From Lachnospiraceae bacterium (lineage in GTDB: Bacteria; Bacillota; Clostridia; Lachnospirales; Lachnospiraceae), in assembly GCA_016290615.1 (NCBI GenBank), contig JAEEUS010000013.1, forward strand, positions 1-50,893: a DNA stretch of 50,893 nucleotides, in the 5' to 3' direction. The translations under genes and the position numbers were made by a program. Shown piece by piece: positions 24,460 through 32,667 of this stretch. The notes under the pieces were generated by a model. It was not told the DNA's origin. It saw only the letters and a list, made by a program, of their open reading frames with translations, and did no database searches. Every line of letters starts with the position of its first letter. The first letter of the stretch is position 1.

Positions 24460-24576
24460 ATTTTATGTTGTTGCGTCAGCAACATAATGTATATTACACG
24501 ATGAATTATGATATGTCAAGCGTTTTCTGGAAAAATATTTTACCCTGAAAATGTGCGTTTATAAGCTGATTTTCCT

Positions 24577-24593
24577 ATGATACAATTATCGTA
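24577..24593 (+). promoter_or_regulatory. Extended -10 promoter of hflX, start codon at the predicted +1
   Basis: TG-A-TACAAT with hexamer 24581-24586 is an extended -10. Exactly 6 nt separate it from the ATG at 24593, and no ribosome site exists, so the mRNA is probably leaderless. No convincing -35 is seen. Confidence 0.6.
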
Positions 24594-25819
24594 TGGAAAG
24601 AGAAGAAAGATATATTCTGATCGGAGTCATCACATCGGATGAGGCTCTGGTCAATTCAAGTCTGGATGAACTGGCTCTGCTTTTAAAAACGGCAGGAGGC
24701 GTGGAATGCGGCCGTCTTACACAGAGACTGGAACATCCCGATACAAAATCATACCTTGGAAGCGGAAAGGTTGAAGAGCTTAAACAGGAGATCTATATAC
24801 GTGAAGCCGATGCAGTAGTATGCGATGATGAGCTTTCTCCTGTTCAGATGCATACACTTTCTGATGAACTCGGGGTTAAGGTTATAGACCGTACGCTTGT
24901 CATCCTTGATATATTTGCCGCACATGCAAAGACAAGGGAAGGCAAGATACAGGTTGAGATGGCACAGCTAAAATACCGCGCATCGCATCTGTCGGGAATG
25001 GGAACAGCCCTTTCAAGACAGGGAGGCGGTATAGGCACGAGAGGTCCGGGTGAAACAAAGCTCGAGACTGACAGACGAGCCGTACGAAGCAGGATGGGAC
25101 AGCTTTCAAGACAGATAAAGGACATGGAATCTGTCAGGAATACCAACCGTAAAAAGAGACGACAGGAACAGATACCTGTCATAGCGCTTGTCGGCTATAC
25201 AAATGCAGGAAAGTCTACGCTATTAAATGCTCTTACCGGATCAAACGTCCTGTCAGAGGATAAGCTTTTTGCCACACTGGATCCAACAACAAGATCACTG
25301 TCGCTTTCAGACGGAATGCAGGTACTCTTAACTGATACGGTAGGATTCATACATAAGCTTCCCCATCAGCTTATCGAAGCATTTCACAGTACACTCGAGG
25401 AAGCACAGTATGCAGATATAATCCTCCATGTTATTGATGCATCCGATAAGCAGTGGGAGATGCATAACAAAGTCGTATATGATACGCTTTCTGGCCTCAA
25501 CGTTACAGGAAAGCCTGTCATAGCCGTATTTAACAAGATGGATGAAGCAGGTGACGATGTCATCCTAAGGGATACTTTGGCATCAAGGACAGTAAGGATA
25601 AGCGCAAAAAACCAGACAGGCATAGATGATCTTCTTGTTGCAGTTTCGGATACGCTTAAGGAGATGCAAATAAGAGTAAAAGCGCTGATACCTTATTCTG
25701 ACAGTGCCAAGGCAGCAAGGATGAGAAGCCTCGGTCAGGTCATATCCGAAGAATACCTTGAAGAGGGGATACTCATCGATGCATACCTGCCAGGATGGAT
25801 GGCTGAGGAATACAGGTAA
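24593..25819 (+). CDS. hflX: Ribosome-associated GTPase HflX
   Basis: 408 aa, full length. The HflX N-terminal domain (about 5-180) includes 'Y-L-G-S-G-K-V-E-E-L' and the Gly-rich 'G-G-I-G-T-R-G-P-G-E-T-K-L-E' linker. The G domain has G1 G-Y-T-N-A-G-K-S (201-208), G3 D-T-V-G (248-251), G4 N-K-M-D (314-317) and G5 S-A-K. HflX splits stalled or heat-damaged 70S ribosomes. No upstream ribosome site is present and the -10 box is 6 nt before the ATG. No other in-frame start exists before the conserved domain. It lies next to the tRNA-Gly integration site. Confidence 0.96.
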   Translation: MEREERYILIGVITSDEALVNSSLDELALLLKTAGGVECGRLTQRLEHPDTKSYLGSGKVEELKQEIYIREADAVVCDDELSPVQMHTLSDELGVKVIDRTLVILDIFAAHAKTREGKIQVEMAQLKYRASHLSGMGTALSRQGGGIGTRGPGETKLETDRRAVRSRMGQLSRQIKDMESVRNTNRKKRRQEQIPVIALVGYTNAGKSTLLNALTGSNVLSEDKLFATLDPTTRSLSLSDGMQVLLTDTVGFIHKLPHQLIEAFHSTLEEAQYADIILHVIDASDKQWEMHNKVVYDTLSGLNVTGKPVIAVFNKMDEAGDDVILRDTLASRTVRISAKNQTGIDDLLVAVSDTLKEMQIRVKALIPYSDSAKAARMRSLGQVISEEYLEEGILIDAYLPGWMAEEYR

Positions 25820-25899
25820 GCTGTCATATATTAATATTTGATCCCTTTTTACATTTGTGTGTCTGTTAATATCGGGATTTGTAAGAAAGGAAAAAACGC

Positions 25900-26217
25900 G
25901 TGATAAAAATATCATTCCGAAGGAAATCCGTATGTATGGGAGATGATGCGGGAAACGGCGAATATATAATTGAAATGAATGACGATGCCACGCTTAAAGA
26001 TTTGCTGTATGTCATTAAGCAGGGCGGCAACGGCAACGACTGGCCGATACCATATACCGGGGCAAACAGCTTTTGGGTGATACAGTCCAATATCGGAAAT
26101 CTCGCCAGAGTATACACCGACAGCGATGGTGAATGGCACATCGATGACTATTGCTGTGACGAACTCACGCCGCTGAATAAACTCGGCATCACATGGACTT
26201 TCGGCGACAGAGAGTGA
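25900..26217 (+). CDS. Hypothetical protein
   Basis: 105 aa, GTG start with AAGAAAGGA about 8 nt upstream. It is a small acidic soluble protein with central 'Q-G-G-N-G-N-D-W-P-I-P-Y' and a Trp-rich C-terminus. No family was recognised; its size and composition resemble orphan immunity-like proteins, without proof. A terminator follows. Confidence 0.6.
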   Translation: MIKISFRRKSVCMGDDAGNGEYIIEMNDDATLKDLLYVIKQGGNGNDWPIPYTGANSFWVIQSNIGNLARVYTDSDGEWHIDDYCCDELTPLNKLGITWTFGDRE

Positions 26218-26259
26218 GAAGAAACACTTTTGAAAACGGAGAATATTTATACACAATCA

Positions 26260-26291
26260 AGCAGTGATCATATATGTGATCGCTGCTTTTT
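26260..26291 (+). terminator. Rho-independent terminator
   Basis: AGCAGTGATCA and TGATCGCTGCT form an 11-bp stem followed by TTTTTGT. Confidence 0.85.
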
Positions 26292-26374
26292 GTCATGATG
26301 AAATAATCGATACGATATGTTATGATATAGGAAAGCTCTGACATGTATTTTTGTAAAGAAAGAGTATTCAAAAA

Positions 26375-28186
26375 ATGGATATAAACAAGTTAAACCAGTT
26401 ATATAAACCCAAAAGAATACTGTATTATAAACCGGCCTCAGAGTCAGATATGGAAGCGTTCTACAGGGGCATTATATGTCACGAGGTGGACAGATATACC
26501 AACGCATTCGGAACATATGACTACCCGGGCATATTCTATCTGTCATCACTATCAGAGCCGGTGATAGGAATAGAATACAGAACAGATGATGACAGGATTG
26601 ACTATCCTGATGATCTTGAATCAATGATCATCGATGAGAACTATTTCTATTCCATCGAGTTTGACAATGATCACAAGCCGACAATAAAGCTTATAAATGA
26701 TCTGATCGAGGAGATATCAAGAGCCGATGATGCAGAAAGGGTATTCAGCAAGCTTGCCATAAAGCATTCACCCGATGTCATCGGTGTGTTCTCTGACGGC
26801 AAGAAGACAAGGATACTCTATGAGTGCGACCTTGTCTATGACAGGGCTAAAAGGATAATGGAAGACGACATTGAGTTTCTTGACAAGGAGCTGCTGTTTA
26901 AGATGGCGTTTTTTGATCCGATCACCGGTCATAACAGCTGGTATCATCTTGTGCCGTATCTTGAGATGCCGATAGATGACGGCATACATGACTATGCCTT
27001 TGTTCATTTCGATATCAAGGCATTCAGAGTCATCAACGAAGTATACGGTCATATCGCGGGAAACAATGTCCTTTCAAATGTCGTAAAGGCAATGAACGAG
27101 GCTGACTTTGTCTATGCATCGGCAAGATGCCATAACGACAACTTTGCCATGATGATAAAGGACATGCCAAAAGAGGAGACAAAGAAAAGACTTGAGGAAT
27201 TCTTTGAGAGCATATCTCATCTTAAGGAAGATCCAAACTACAGGATATATTACAGGTGCGGTGTCGTACCCATGCTAAGATCGATGCTTCTGGGCAACAG
27301 GGTAGCCGATGCCGGAAAACTCGCACAGGCACTCGGAAACAACCACTCCGTTACGGATATAATCATGTATACCGACAAGATGCATGATGACATCATGTGG
27401 AGCAACTACATAAAGGCATATGTGGACACGGCTGTTGAGAACGACGAGTTCTTCATAATGCTTCAGCCGAAGTTTGATATAAACACTGAAAAGATAAAGG
27501 GTGCGGAAGCGCTCATAAGGTGGAACTACAAGAAAAAGGAGATGCTTCCTCCTTCAAGGTTCATACCTTTCTTTGAAAAGGACGGCACCATAAGCAAGAT
27601 CGACGATATAGTTTTGAGAAAAGTCTGCGAGGCATTTGACAGATGGAAGAAGGAAGGCAAGGCTCTCTATCCGATATCTGTAAACCTATCGCGTGACAGA
27701 CTGTATGATGTAAATCTTATCGATCATCTGACAGGTATCGTTGATTCATATGACGTTGATCATTCACTGATTGATTTTGAGCTTACCGAAAGCGCATCAT
27801 ATGACAATACCGAGCAGATGATAAAGGTATTAAACGATCTGAGATCAAGAGGTTTCCTCATATCCATGGATGATTTCGGTACCGGATATTCATCATTCTC
27901 TCTGCTGACACAGATGCCCATAGATACCTTAAAGATAGACAAGAGCTTTGTTGACAAGGTGGGAACGGACGATGAAAAAGCGCATGATATAGTTGTTATA
28001 AAACATATCATAGCGCTTGCAAAAGAACTTGATTTTGTATGTCTTGCAGAAGGAGCAGAGAAGAAGTGCCAGGTCGACAAGCTGAGACAGCTTGGCTGCG
28101 AGGTAATACAGGGTTACTATTACAGCAGACCCGTACCCGTTGATGAATACGAAGAGAACTATCTTTCAAGGAACTCTCTTATCTGA
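26375..28186 (+). CDS. c-di-GMP phosphodiesterase (degenerate GGDEF + EAL)
   Basis: 603 aa, cytoplasmic. An N-terminal region (1-165) of unknown sensory type precedes a GGDEF-fold domain at about 172-330 whose active site reads H253-N-D-N-F instead of GGDEF, so cyclase activity is not expected. The EAL domain (about 345-595) keeps the catalytic set: E378-A-L, N437, E472, D499-D500, K520, E559 and Q579. It should degrade c-di-GMP, possibly regulated by GTP at the GGDEF domain as in related proteins. No membrane helix is present. Its 3' end overlaps the convergent PfkB gene by 28 nt. Confidence 0.92.
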   Translation: MDINKLNQLYKPKRILYYKPASESDMEAFYRGIICHEVDRYTNAFGTYDYPGIFYLSSLSEPVIGIEYRTDDDRIDYPDDLESMIIDENYFYSIEFDNDHKPTIKLINDLIEEISRADDAERVFSKLAIKHSPDVIGVFSDGKKTRILYECDLVYDRAKRIMEDDIEFLDKELLFKMAFFDPITGHNSWYHLVPYLEMPIDDGIHDYAFVHFDIKAFRVINEVYGHIAGNNVLSNVVKAMNEADFVYASARCHNDNFAMMIKDMPKEETKKRLEEFFESISHLKEDPNYRIYYRCGVVPMLRSMLLGNRVADAGKLAQALGNNHSVTDIIMYTDKMHDDIMWSNYIKAYVDTAVENDEFFIMLQPKFDINTEKIKGAEALIRWNYKKKEMLPPSRFIPFFEKDGTISKIDDIVLRKVCEAFDRWKKEGKALYPISVNLSRDRLYDVNLIDHLTGIVDSYDVDHSLIDFELTESASYDNTEQMIKVLNDLRSRGFLISMDDFGTGYSSFSLLTQMPIDTLKIDKSFVDKVGTDDEKAHDIVVIKHIIALAKELDFVCLAEGAEKKCQVDKLRQLGCEVIQGYYYSRPVPVDEYEENYLSRNSLI

Positions 28187-29088
28187 TAAATGTCCTTAAT
28201 GGCGGTTGTCGCACCGACAGCCGTTGTACATATCGCACCGCATGCATTTGCGAATCTTACGGCTTCTCTTACAGGGGAGCCGTTTATTATCTGCGATGCA
28301 AGGCCTGCCACGAATGAATCTCCGGCACCTGTCGCATCGACTGCATCTATATTAAAAGAATCAAGATGAAATGCAACTTCACTGTTTTTAAAATAGCATC
28401 CTTTGCTTCCGAGCTTTATTATCACATTCTTTATCCCGTATCCTAAAAAGACATCAGCCATTTTTTCAGGTTCGGTCATGCCGCTGTAGTATCCGGCCTC
28501 ATCCTCGTTTGGCGTGATGAAGTCTATATATGGAAGGCAGTCTTTTATATCATCAAGAGTAAGCTTCCTAAAATTGGGCAGCTTGGTATCGGCAAAGATA
28601 AGTACTCCCGCACCTGAAGCTTCCTTTATAACTTTATTTATTATATCCGGATCATCAAAGGGCGCACGAAACAAAGATCCCAATAGGAGCGCTTTTGTAT
28701 CTGTCAGATCTGATATATGCTCATCGGGGCGGAAATTAAAGGTATGAGCCTTTGTTGTTACGGACTTTCTTGTCCCGTCATCGTTTACAAACATCGTTGT
28801 AACGGGAGTGGGAGGCTCATTTCTGTAAAGGATGAGTGATGTATCGACATTGTTTGCTTCAAGACAGGCCTTTATCATGTCTCCGGCACTGTCATTTGCA
28901 AGAGAGCACATGATGGCACAGTTCATGCCAAGACGTGCAGCTGTTATGGCTTCGTTAACTGCTTCTCCTCCGATATTTAATGTACCCGACTGAGCCCTGT
29001 AGCCGGATGCGGATACCGGGTTTTTGTCAAATCCCTTTATTATTGAATCTATCAGCGCCATTCCGGCGCATATCATGTCGTATTTCAT
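28159..29088 (-). CDS. PfkB-family carbohydrate kinase
   Basis: 309 aa ribokinase/PfkB-fold sugar kinase. The N-terminal PfkB signature 'G-G-E-A-V-N-E-A' and the C-terminal anion-hole motif D-A-T-G-A-G-D-S-F with catalytic Asp are both present. The substrate (ribose, fructose, KDG or nucleoside) cannot be assigned from the sequence. The ATG at 29088 has AGGAG 9 nt upstream; an ATG at 29097 touches that site and is less likely. It is convergent with the EAL gene, overlapping it by 28 nt, and has no sugar genes nearby. Confidence 0.85.
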   Translation of the reverse strand: MKYDMICAGMALIDSIIKGFDKNPVSASGYRAQSGTLNIGGEAVNEAITAARLGMNCAIMCSLANDSAGDMIKACLEANNVDTSLILYRNEPPTPVTTMFVNDDGTRKSVTTKAHTFNFRPDEHISDLTDTKALLLGSLFRAPFDDPDIINKVIKEASGAGVLIFADTKLPNFRKLTLDDIKDCLPYIDFITPNEDEAGYYSGMTEPEKMADVFLGYGIKNVIIKLGSKGCYFKNSEVAFHLDSFNIDAVDATGAGDSFVAGLASQIINGSPVREAVRFANACGAICTTAVGATTAIKDIYQIREFLER

Positions 29089-29149
29089 CTGCACCATCTC
29101 CTATGAATCAAAAATATCACAAATTGTGTGTCTTAAAAACCCTTTTCTA

Positions 29150-29158
29150 TGATAAAAT
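29150..29158 (+). promoter_or_regulatory. Extended -10 promoter of the NYN gene
   Basis: TG-A-TAAAAT lies 44 nt upstream of the ATG at 29202. A separate AAGGAAAGAAGG ribosome site follows. No clear -35 is seen. Confidence 0.5.
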
Positions 29159-29201
29159 AAAGGTTAGAGCATTCATATAAGGATGAGAAGGAAAGAAGGT
29201 T

Positions 29202-30128
29202 ATGAGTGAGAAGATAGCGCTTTTGATAGACGCGGAGAATACAAGTGTAAAATACCTTGATGTCGTGTTAAAGGAGCTCAAGCAGTACGGAGATATCTCG
29301 TTTCAGAGGATGTACGGAGACTTTTCAAACCCGAAGATGAGTGACTGGGCAAAGAGAGGACTTGACTATGCGATAGTTCCCATTCACCAGGCCATCTACA
29401 AGTCTGGAAAGAACGCCGCTGACATCATGCTTGTCATAGATGCCATGGATATCCTTTATCAGAACAATGTCGACGGATTCTGCATAGTAACATCCGACAG
29501 CGATTTCACACGTCTTGCGAACAGACTCAGGGAAGGCGGAAAGAGAGTGATAGGAATGGGAAAGAGCGATGCCTCAAAGACATTCATATCCGCCTGCAAT
29601 GAATACAAGTTCCTTGACAAGATAACAGACGACGAAACCGATGCATTTGATGATAATGACAAGAATGACAGCGCCGTTACACCGTTAAGTGATATCAAGA
29701 TGGCGATAAACTATATCGTACAGCAGGCAGAGAGCAGAGGAGAGGTCGCATATCTGGGTTCCACAAAGAGCCAGCTGCAGAGAGAGTTTGCGGACTTTGA
29801 CGAAAGAAACTACGGATATACGCTGTTCAGGAAATTCGTTGAGGACGAGACAAAGTTTGAGGTAAAGAAAAAGGGTTCTTCCGCATACATAGTAAGAAAG
29901 CATCAGGAAGAAAAACAGGATTCTGTCGAAAAGATAGAAAAGTATATAATAGACAAGGCAAGAAACGGAGCAGATCTGGGGGATCTGGGAAGAGAGATAC
30001 ATATAGCCTTTCCGAATTTCAAATACAAGGAACTGGGTTATTCAAAGCTTTCAAAATATATCGAGAGCCTGTCACAGGTTAAGATAATAACCGATGACGG
30101 AAACAAGAACTACGTGGTTCTTAAATAG
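29202..30128 (+). CDS. NYN-domain ribonuclease with two OST-HTH (LOTUS) domains
   Basis: 308 aa. The NYN/LabA-like PIN-fold domain (about 1-150) shows acidic catalytic positions D10 ('L-I-D-A-E-N'), the 'N-A-A-D-I-M-L-V-I-D' block and 'T-S-D-S-D-F-T-R-L'. Two OST-HTH/LOTUS winged-helix domains follow, at about 165-230 and 240-307, each ending in a 'Y-I-V/Y-V-V' strand. LOTUS domains bind RNA (G-quadruplex RNA in some cases), so RNA cleavage or quality control is expected. It lies 9 nt before the AI-2E gene, likely the same operon. Confidence 0.9.
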   Translation: MSEKIALLIDAENTSVKYLDVVLKELKQYGDISFQRMYGDFSNPKMSDWAKRGLDYAIVPIHQAIYKSGKNAADIMLVIDAMDILYQNNVDGFCIVTSDSDFTRLANRLREGGKRVIGMGKSDASKTFISACNEYKFLDKITDDETDAFDDNDKNDSAVTPLSDIKMAINYIVQQAESRGEVAYLGSTKSQLQREFADFDERNYGYTLFRKFVEDETKFEVKKKGSSAYIVRKHQEEKQDSVEKIEKYIIDKARNGADLGDLGREIHIAFPNFKYKELGYSKLSKYIESLSQVKIITDDGNKNYVVLK

Positions 30129-30137
30129 GGGGATGAA

Positions 30138-31286
30138 ATGAAATTTGAAGATCTGAAAAACAAAAAATGGTATAACGGCATGCTGATCGCCTGCTGTGCA
30201 GTAATACTTTATGTTCTGCTTACAAATATCGTGAGCGTATGGAATGTCATCACACAGATCATCGGATACTTTGCACCGCTGCTTCTCGGCTGTGTACTGG
30301 CATATCTTGTAAATCCGCTCGCCAAGTGGTTTGAAAAAAAGGTATTTAAGAAATTAAAAAAGGAAAGCATCAGATGGACGGCATCAGTCATAGTTGCATT
30401 TGTTACCGTGATCCTAATGCTGACATTCCTTTTAAGTACCGTGATACCGCAGCTTGTTGATTCGATAAAGACATTTTCAGGAAACTTTGACGGATACGTT
30501 GCGGCATTCCAGGATCTTATAGAGCGCTGGCAGCTTTCAAAGTATGTCGATATAAAGAAGCTCATGAGCTCATCCGAGAACATGTGGAAGACCATAGTCG
30601 TATATATATCCGACAACATAGATAACATCGTCGAGACAAGCGCCGATGTGGGAAAGACTCTGGTCAACTGGGTGCTCGGACTTGTACTCTCTATCTACCT
30701 TTTAATGGCAAAGACATCTGTAAGACAGGGAGTTGCAAGATTCTTAAAGGCACTGTTTTCAAAGAAGAGCTATACATCAATCAGAACATTTATCGTAAGA
30801 TGCGATGACATACTCTCGCACTATATCGTATACAGCCTTATCGAAGGAATACTGATCGGTGTTATAAATGCGATCTTCATGTCGATCATGGGAATGCAGT
30901 ATGTCGGAATGATATCCGTAGTAATAGCGGTAACAAACCTGATACCTACATTCGGCCCCATCATAGGAGGTCTGATAGGCGCATTCATCCTGCTTCTGGT
31001 AGATCCGTGGGATGCACTCATATTCATCATCTTCACGATGGTGCTGCAGACTCTCGACGGATATGTAATAAAGCCGAAGCTGTTTGGAAACTCTCTGGGA
31101 GTTTCGGGACTGCTCATACTTATCGCGATCATAGTGGGCGGCAAGATGTTCGGTGTTGTCGGAATCCTTCTTGCCATACCTTTTGTTGCGATACTTGATT
31201 TTGTATATAAGGACTATCTGTTAAAAGCCCTGGAGAAGAAAAAAGATGTCACAGATACAGACGTACCTGAAAAAGATAAAGCTTGA
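30138..31286 (+). CDS. AI-2E family transporter
   Basis: 382 aa polytopic membrane protein of the PF01594 family (YdiK/PerM/TqsA type): two N-terminal helices, a central soluble region of about 140 residues, then a cluster of helices with 'G-P-I-I-G-G' and 'G-K-M-F-G-V-V-G'. Members export small molecules or ions, for example AI-2 or Na+/Li+; the substrate here is unknown. AGGGGGATG overlaps just upstream of the ATG. It overlaps the YitT gene by 41 nt. Confidence 0.9.
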   Translation: MKFEDLKNKKWYNGMLIACCAVILYVLLTNIVSVWNVITQIIGYFAPLLLGCVLAYLVNPLAKWFEKKVFKKLKKESIRWTASVIVAFVTVILMLTFLLSTVIPQLVDSIKTFSGNFDGYVAAFQDLIERWQLSKYVDIKKLMSSSENMWKTIVVYISDNIDNIVETSADVGKTLVNWVLGLVLSIYLLMAKTSVRQGVARFLKALFSKKSYTSIRTFIVRCDDILSHYIVYSLIEGILIGVINAIFMSIMGMQYVGMISVVIAVTNLIPTFGPIIGGLIGAFILLLVDPWDALIFIIFTMVLQTLDGYVIKPKLFGNSLGVSGLLILIAIIVGGKMFGVVGILLAIPFVAILDFVYKDYLLKALEKKKDVTDTDVPEKDKA

Positions 31287-32106
31287 GGATATATTCGCGT
31301 TTCTCATGATAACACTCGGAGCACTCATGGCAAGCTTTTCTGTTGCCTGCATACTGCTTCCGAACGATGCCATCGACTACGGCACCGCAGGTGTTGCGAT
31401 AATAATAAGCAAGATGACCGGAGCGAGTCTTTCAGCCTGCGTTTTCTTGGTATTCTTGCCGTTCATCATTGCCGGAATACTGATACTGGGAAAGAGATTC
31501 GGGATAAAGGCTCTTGTGGGATCGCTTGTTTATACCGTAGGCCTTGATTTCTTTGAAAAGATACCGTTTGAACTTAATACGGAACATTTCCTAGCCGTAG
31601 TATTCGGCGGCGCGGTCCTTGGTGCTGGACTTTCTCTTATCCTAAGACACGGCGGATGCATCGACGGATCCGAGATATTTGCAAACATTGTCGTAAGAAA
31701 GATAACAGACATCACGGGAAAGAACTTTTCCATGACATATATCCTCATAGGATTCAATGCATGTGTATACATGGCGGTGTTCATACTTATAAACAGAAAT
31801 GCCGCGCTGCTAAGCCTTCTTGTATATGTCATAGCCACAACGATAATAGATCACTTTACCGATCACTTTGAAGCTATCAAGCAGGTAACCATCATAACAA
31901 AGAATCCGGATGCACTCGTATCAGCCATAAAGAAAGAACTGAAAAAGACATGCACCATAATGGATTCATACGGTGCCATTGCCGGAGAGAACAAGACTCT
32001 TATATGTTATGTAAACTACTTTGAGCTTCAGAAGATGAAGGAGATAATAGCTGCGAACAAGGGAACATTCAGCACTGTTTCGACTATTGACGAGATACTT
32101 AGATAA
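31246..32106 (+). CDS. YitT family membrane protein
   Basis: 286 aa. Five to six membrane helices (about 15-200) fit the YitT/DUF161 family, with the Gly-rich 'G-G-A-V-L-G-A-G-L-S-L-I' and 'G-G-C-I-D-G-S-E' motif. The C-terminal DUF2179 soluble domain is at about 205-286. Function of the family is unsettled. It overlaps the upstream AI-2E gene by 41 nt; GGAGAAG at 31231 is its ribosome site. Confidence 0.9.
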   Translation: MSQIQTYLKKIKLEDIFAFLMITLGALMASFSVACILLPNDAIDYGTAGVAIIISKMTGASLSACVFLVFLPFIIAGILILGKRFGIKALVGSLVYTVGLDFFEKIPFELNTEHFLAVVFGGAVLGAGLSLILRHGGCIDGSEIFANIVVRKITDITGKNFSMTYILIGFNACVYMAVFILINRNAALLSLLVYVIATTIIDHFTDHFEAIKQVTIITKNPDALVSAIKKELKKTCTIMDSYGAIAGENKTLICYVNYFELQKMKEIIAANKGTFSTVSTIDEILR

Positions 32107-32119
32107 GTATCAGTAAATA

Positions 32120-32128
32120 TGTTATAAT
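32120..32128 (+). promoter_or_regulatory. Extended -10 promoter
   Basis: A consensus TG-T-TATAAT (hexamer 32123-32128) 53 nt upstream of the small gene at 32182. No strong -35. Confidence 0.6.
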
Positions 32129-32181
32129 GTAATCAGAAATAAAGTTACTGCTAATTGTTTGTTTATATTGGAGGTGCACAT

Positions 32182-32469
32182 ATGAGATGCAAGAGAACCC
32201 CGATTGAAGCAGAAGTATATGAATACAAGGTTGGAAGCAATCTTGAGGACGGATGGGAACCGTTTTCCGATGTAGTAACAAAGATATGGATCGTTACCGA
32301 CAGGCTTGTAAAGATCACAAGAGACAACGGGACTGTGGTATGCCCTTATATCACGCATAAAAGAGGACGCACGTTCATAGAAGAGGGCGATTATGTGATC
32401 GTTGACGATGACGGAACAAAGCATGTCTGCGGTGCCGACAAGATTTTCAAAAGATACGAAAAGGTATGA
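32182..32469 (+). CDS. Hypothetical small protein
   Basis: 95 aa, soluble, beta-rich and charged, ending in 'K-I-F-K-R-Y-E-K-V'. The middle 'I-E-E-G-D-Y-V-I-V-D' with a following 'H-V-C' is a pattern seen in small phage or cupin-like hypothetical proteins. Start at 32182, with GGAGGTG 7 nt upstream. The next small gene begins 2 nt after its stop. Confidence 0.6.
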   Translation: MRCKRTPIEAEVYEYKVGSNLEDGWEPFSDVVTKIWIVTDRLVKITRDNGTVVCPYITHKRGRTFIEEGDYVIVDDDGTKHVCGADKIFKRYEKV

Positions 32470-32470
32470 T

Positions 32471-32659
32471 ATGGATTCAAAACAGATCGATGAAATAGTT
32501 GATATGATAGACGGCAAGATGGAGAACGGAGTGGGGAGACTTTCTGTCAAGTTTGCCGAAGAGGTTAAGGAAGGTACTGTTAGGGAGCAGTATCACCACG
32601 GAAGATGCGATGTCGGATCGCCGTGGGCCAAGGGGACAGTTTCGAATTGTGACTTATAG
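32471..32659 (+). CDS. Small conserved-looking protein
   Basis: 62 aa, helical first half and a Cys-containing 'H-H-G-R-C-D-V-G-S-P-W-A' tail. Its start at 32471 is 2 nt after the previous stop and shows no separate strong ribosome site, indicating coupling. It is followed by the Na/Pi cotransporter 9 nt on. Function not recognised. Confidence 0.5.
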   Translation: MDSKQIDEIVDMIDGKMENGVGRLSVKFAEEVKEGTVREQYHHGRCDVGSPWAKGTVSNCDL

Positions 32660-32667
32660 GAGTAGTT

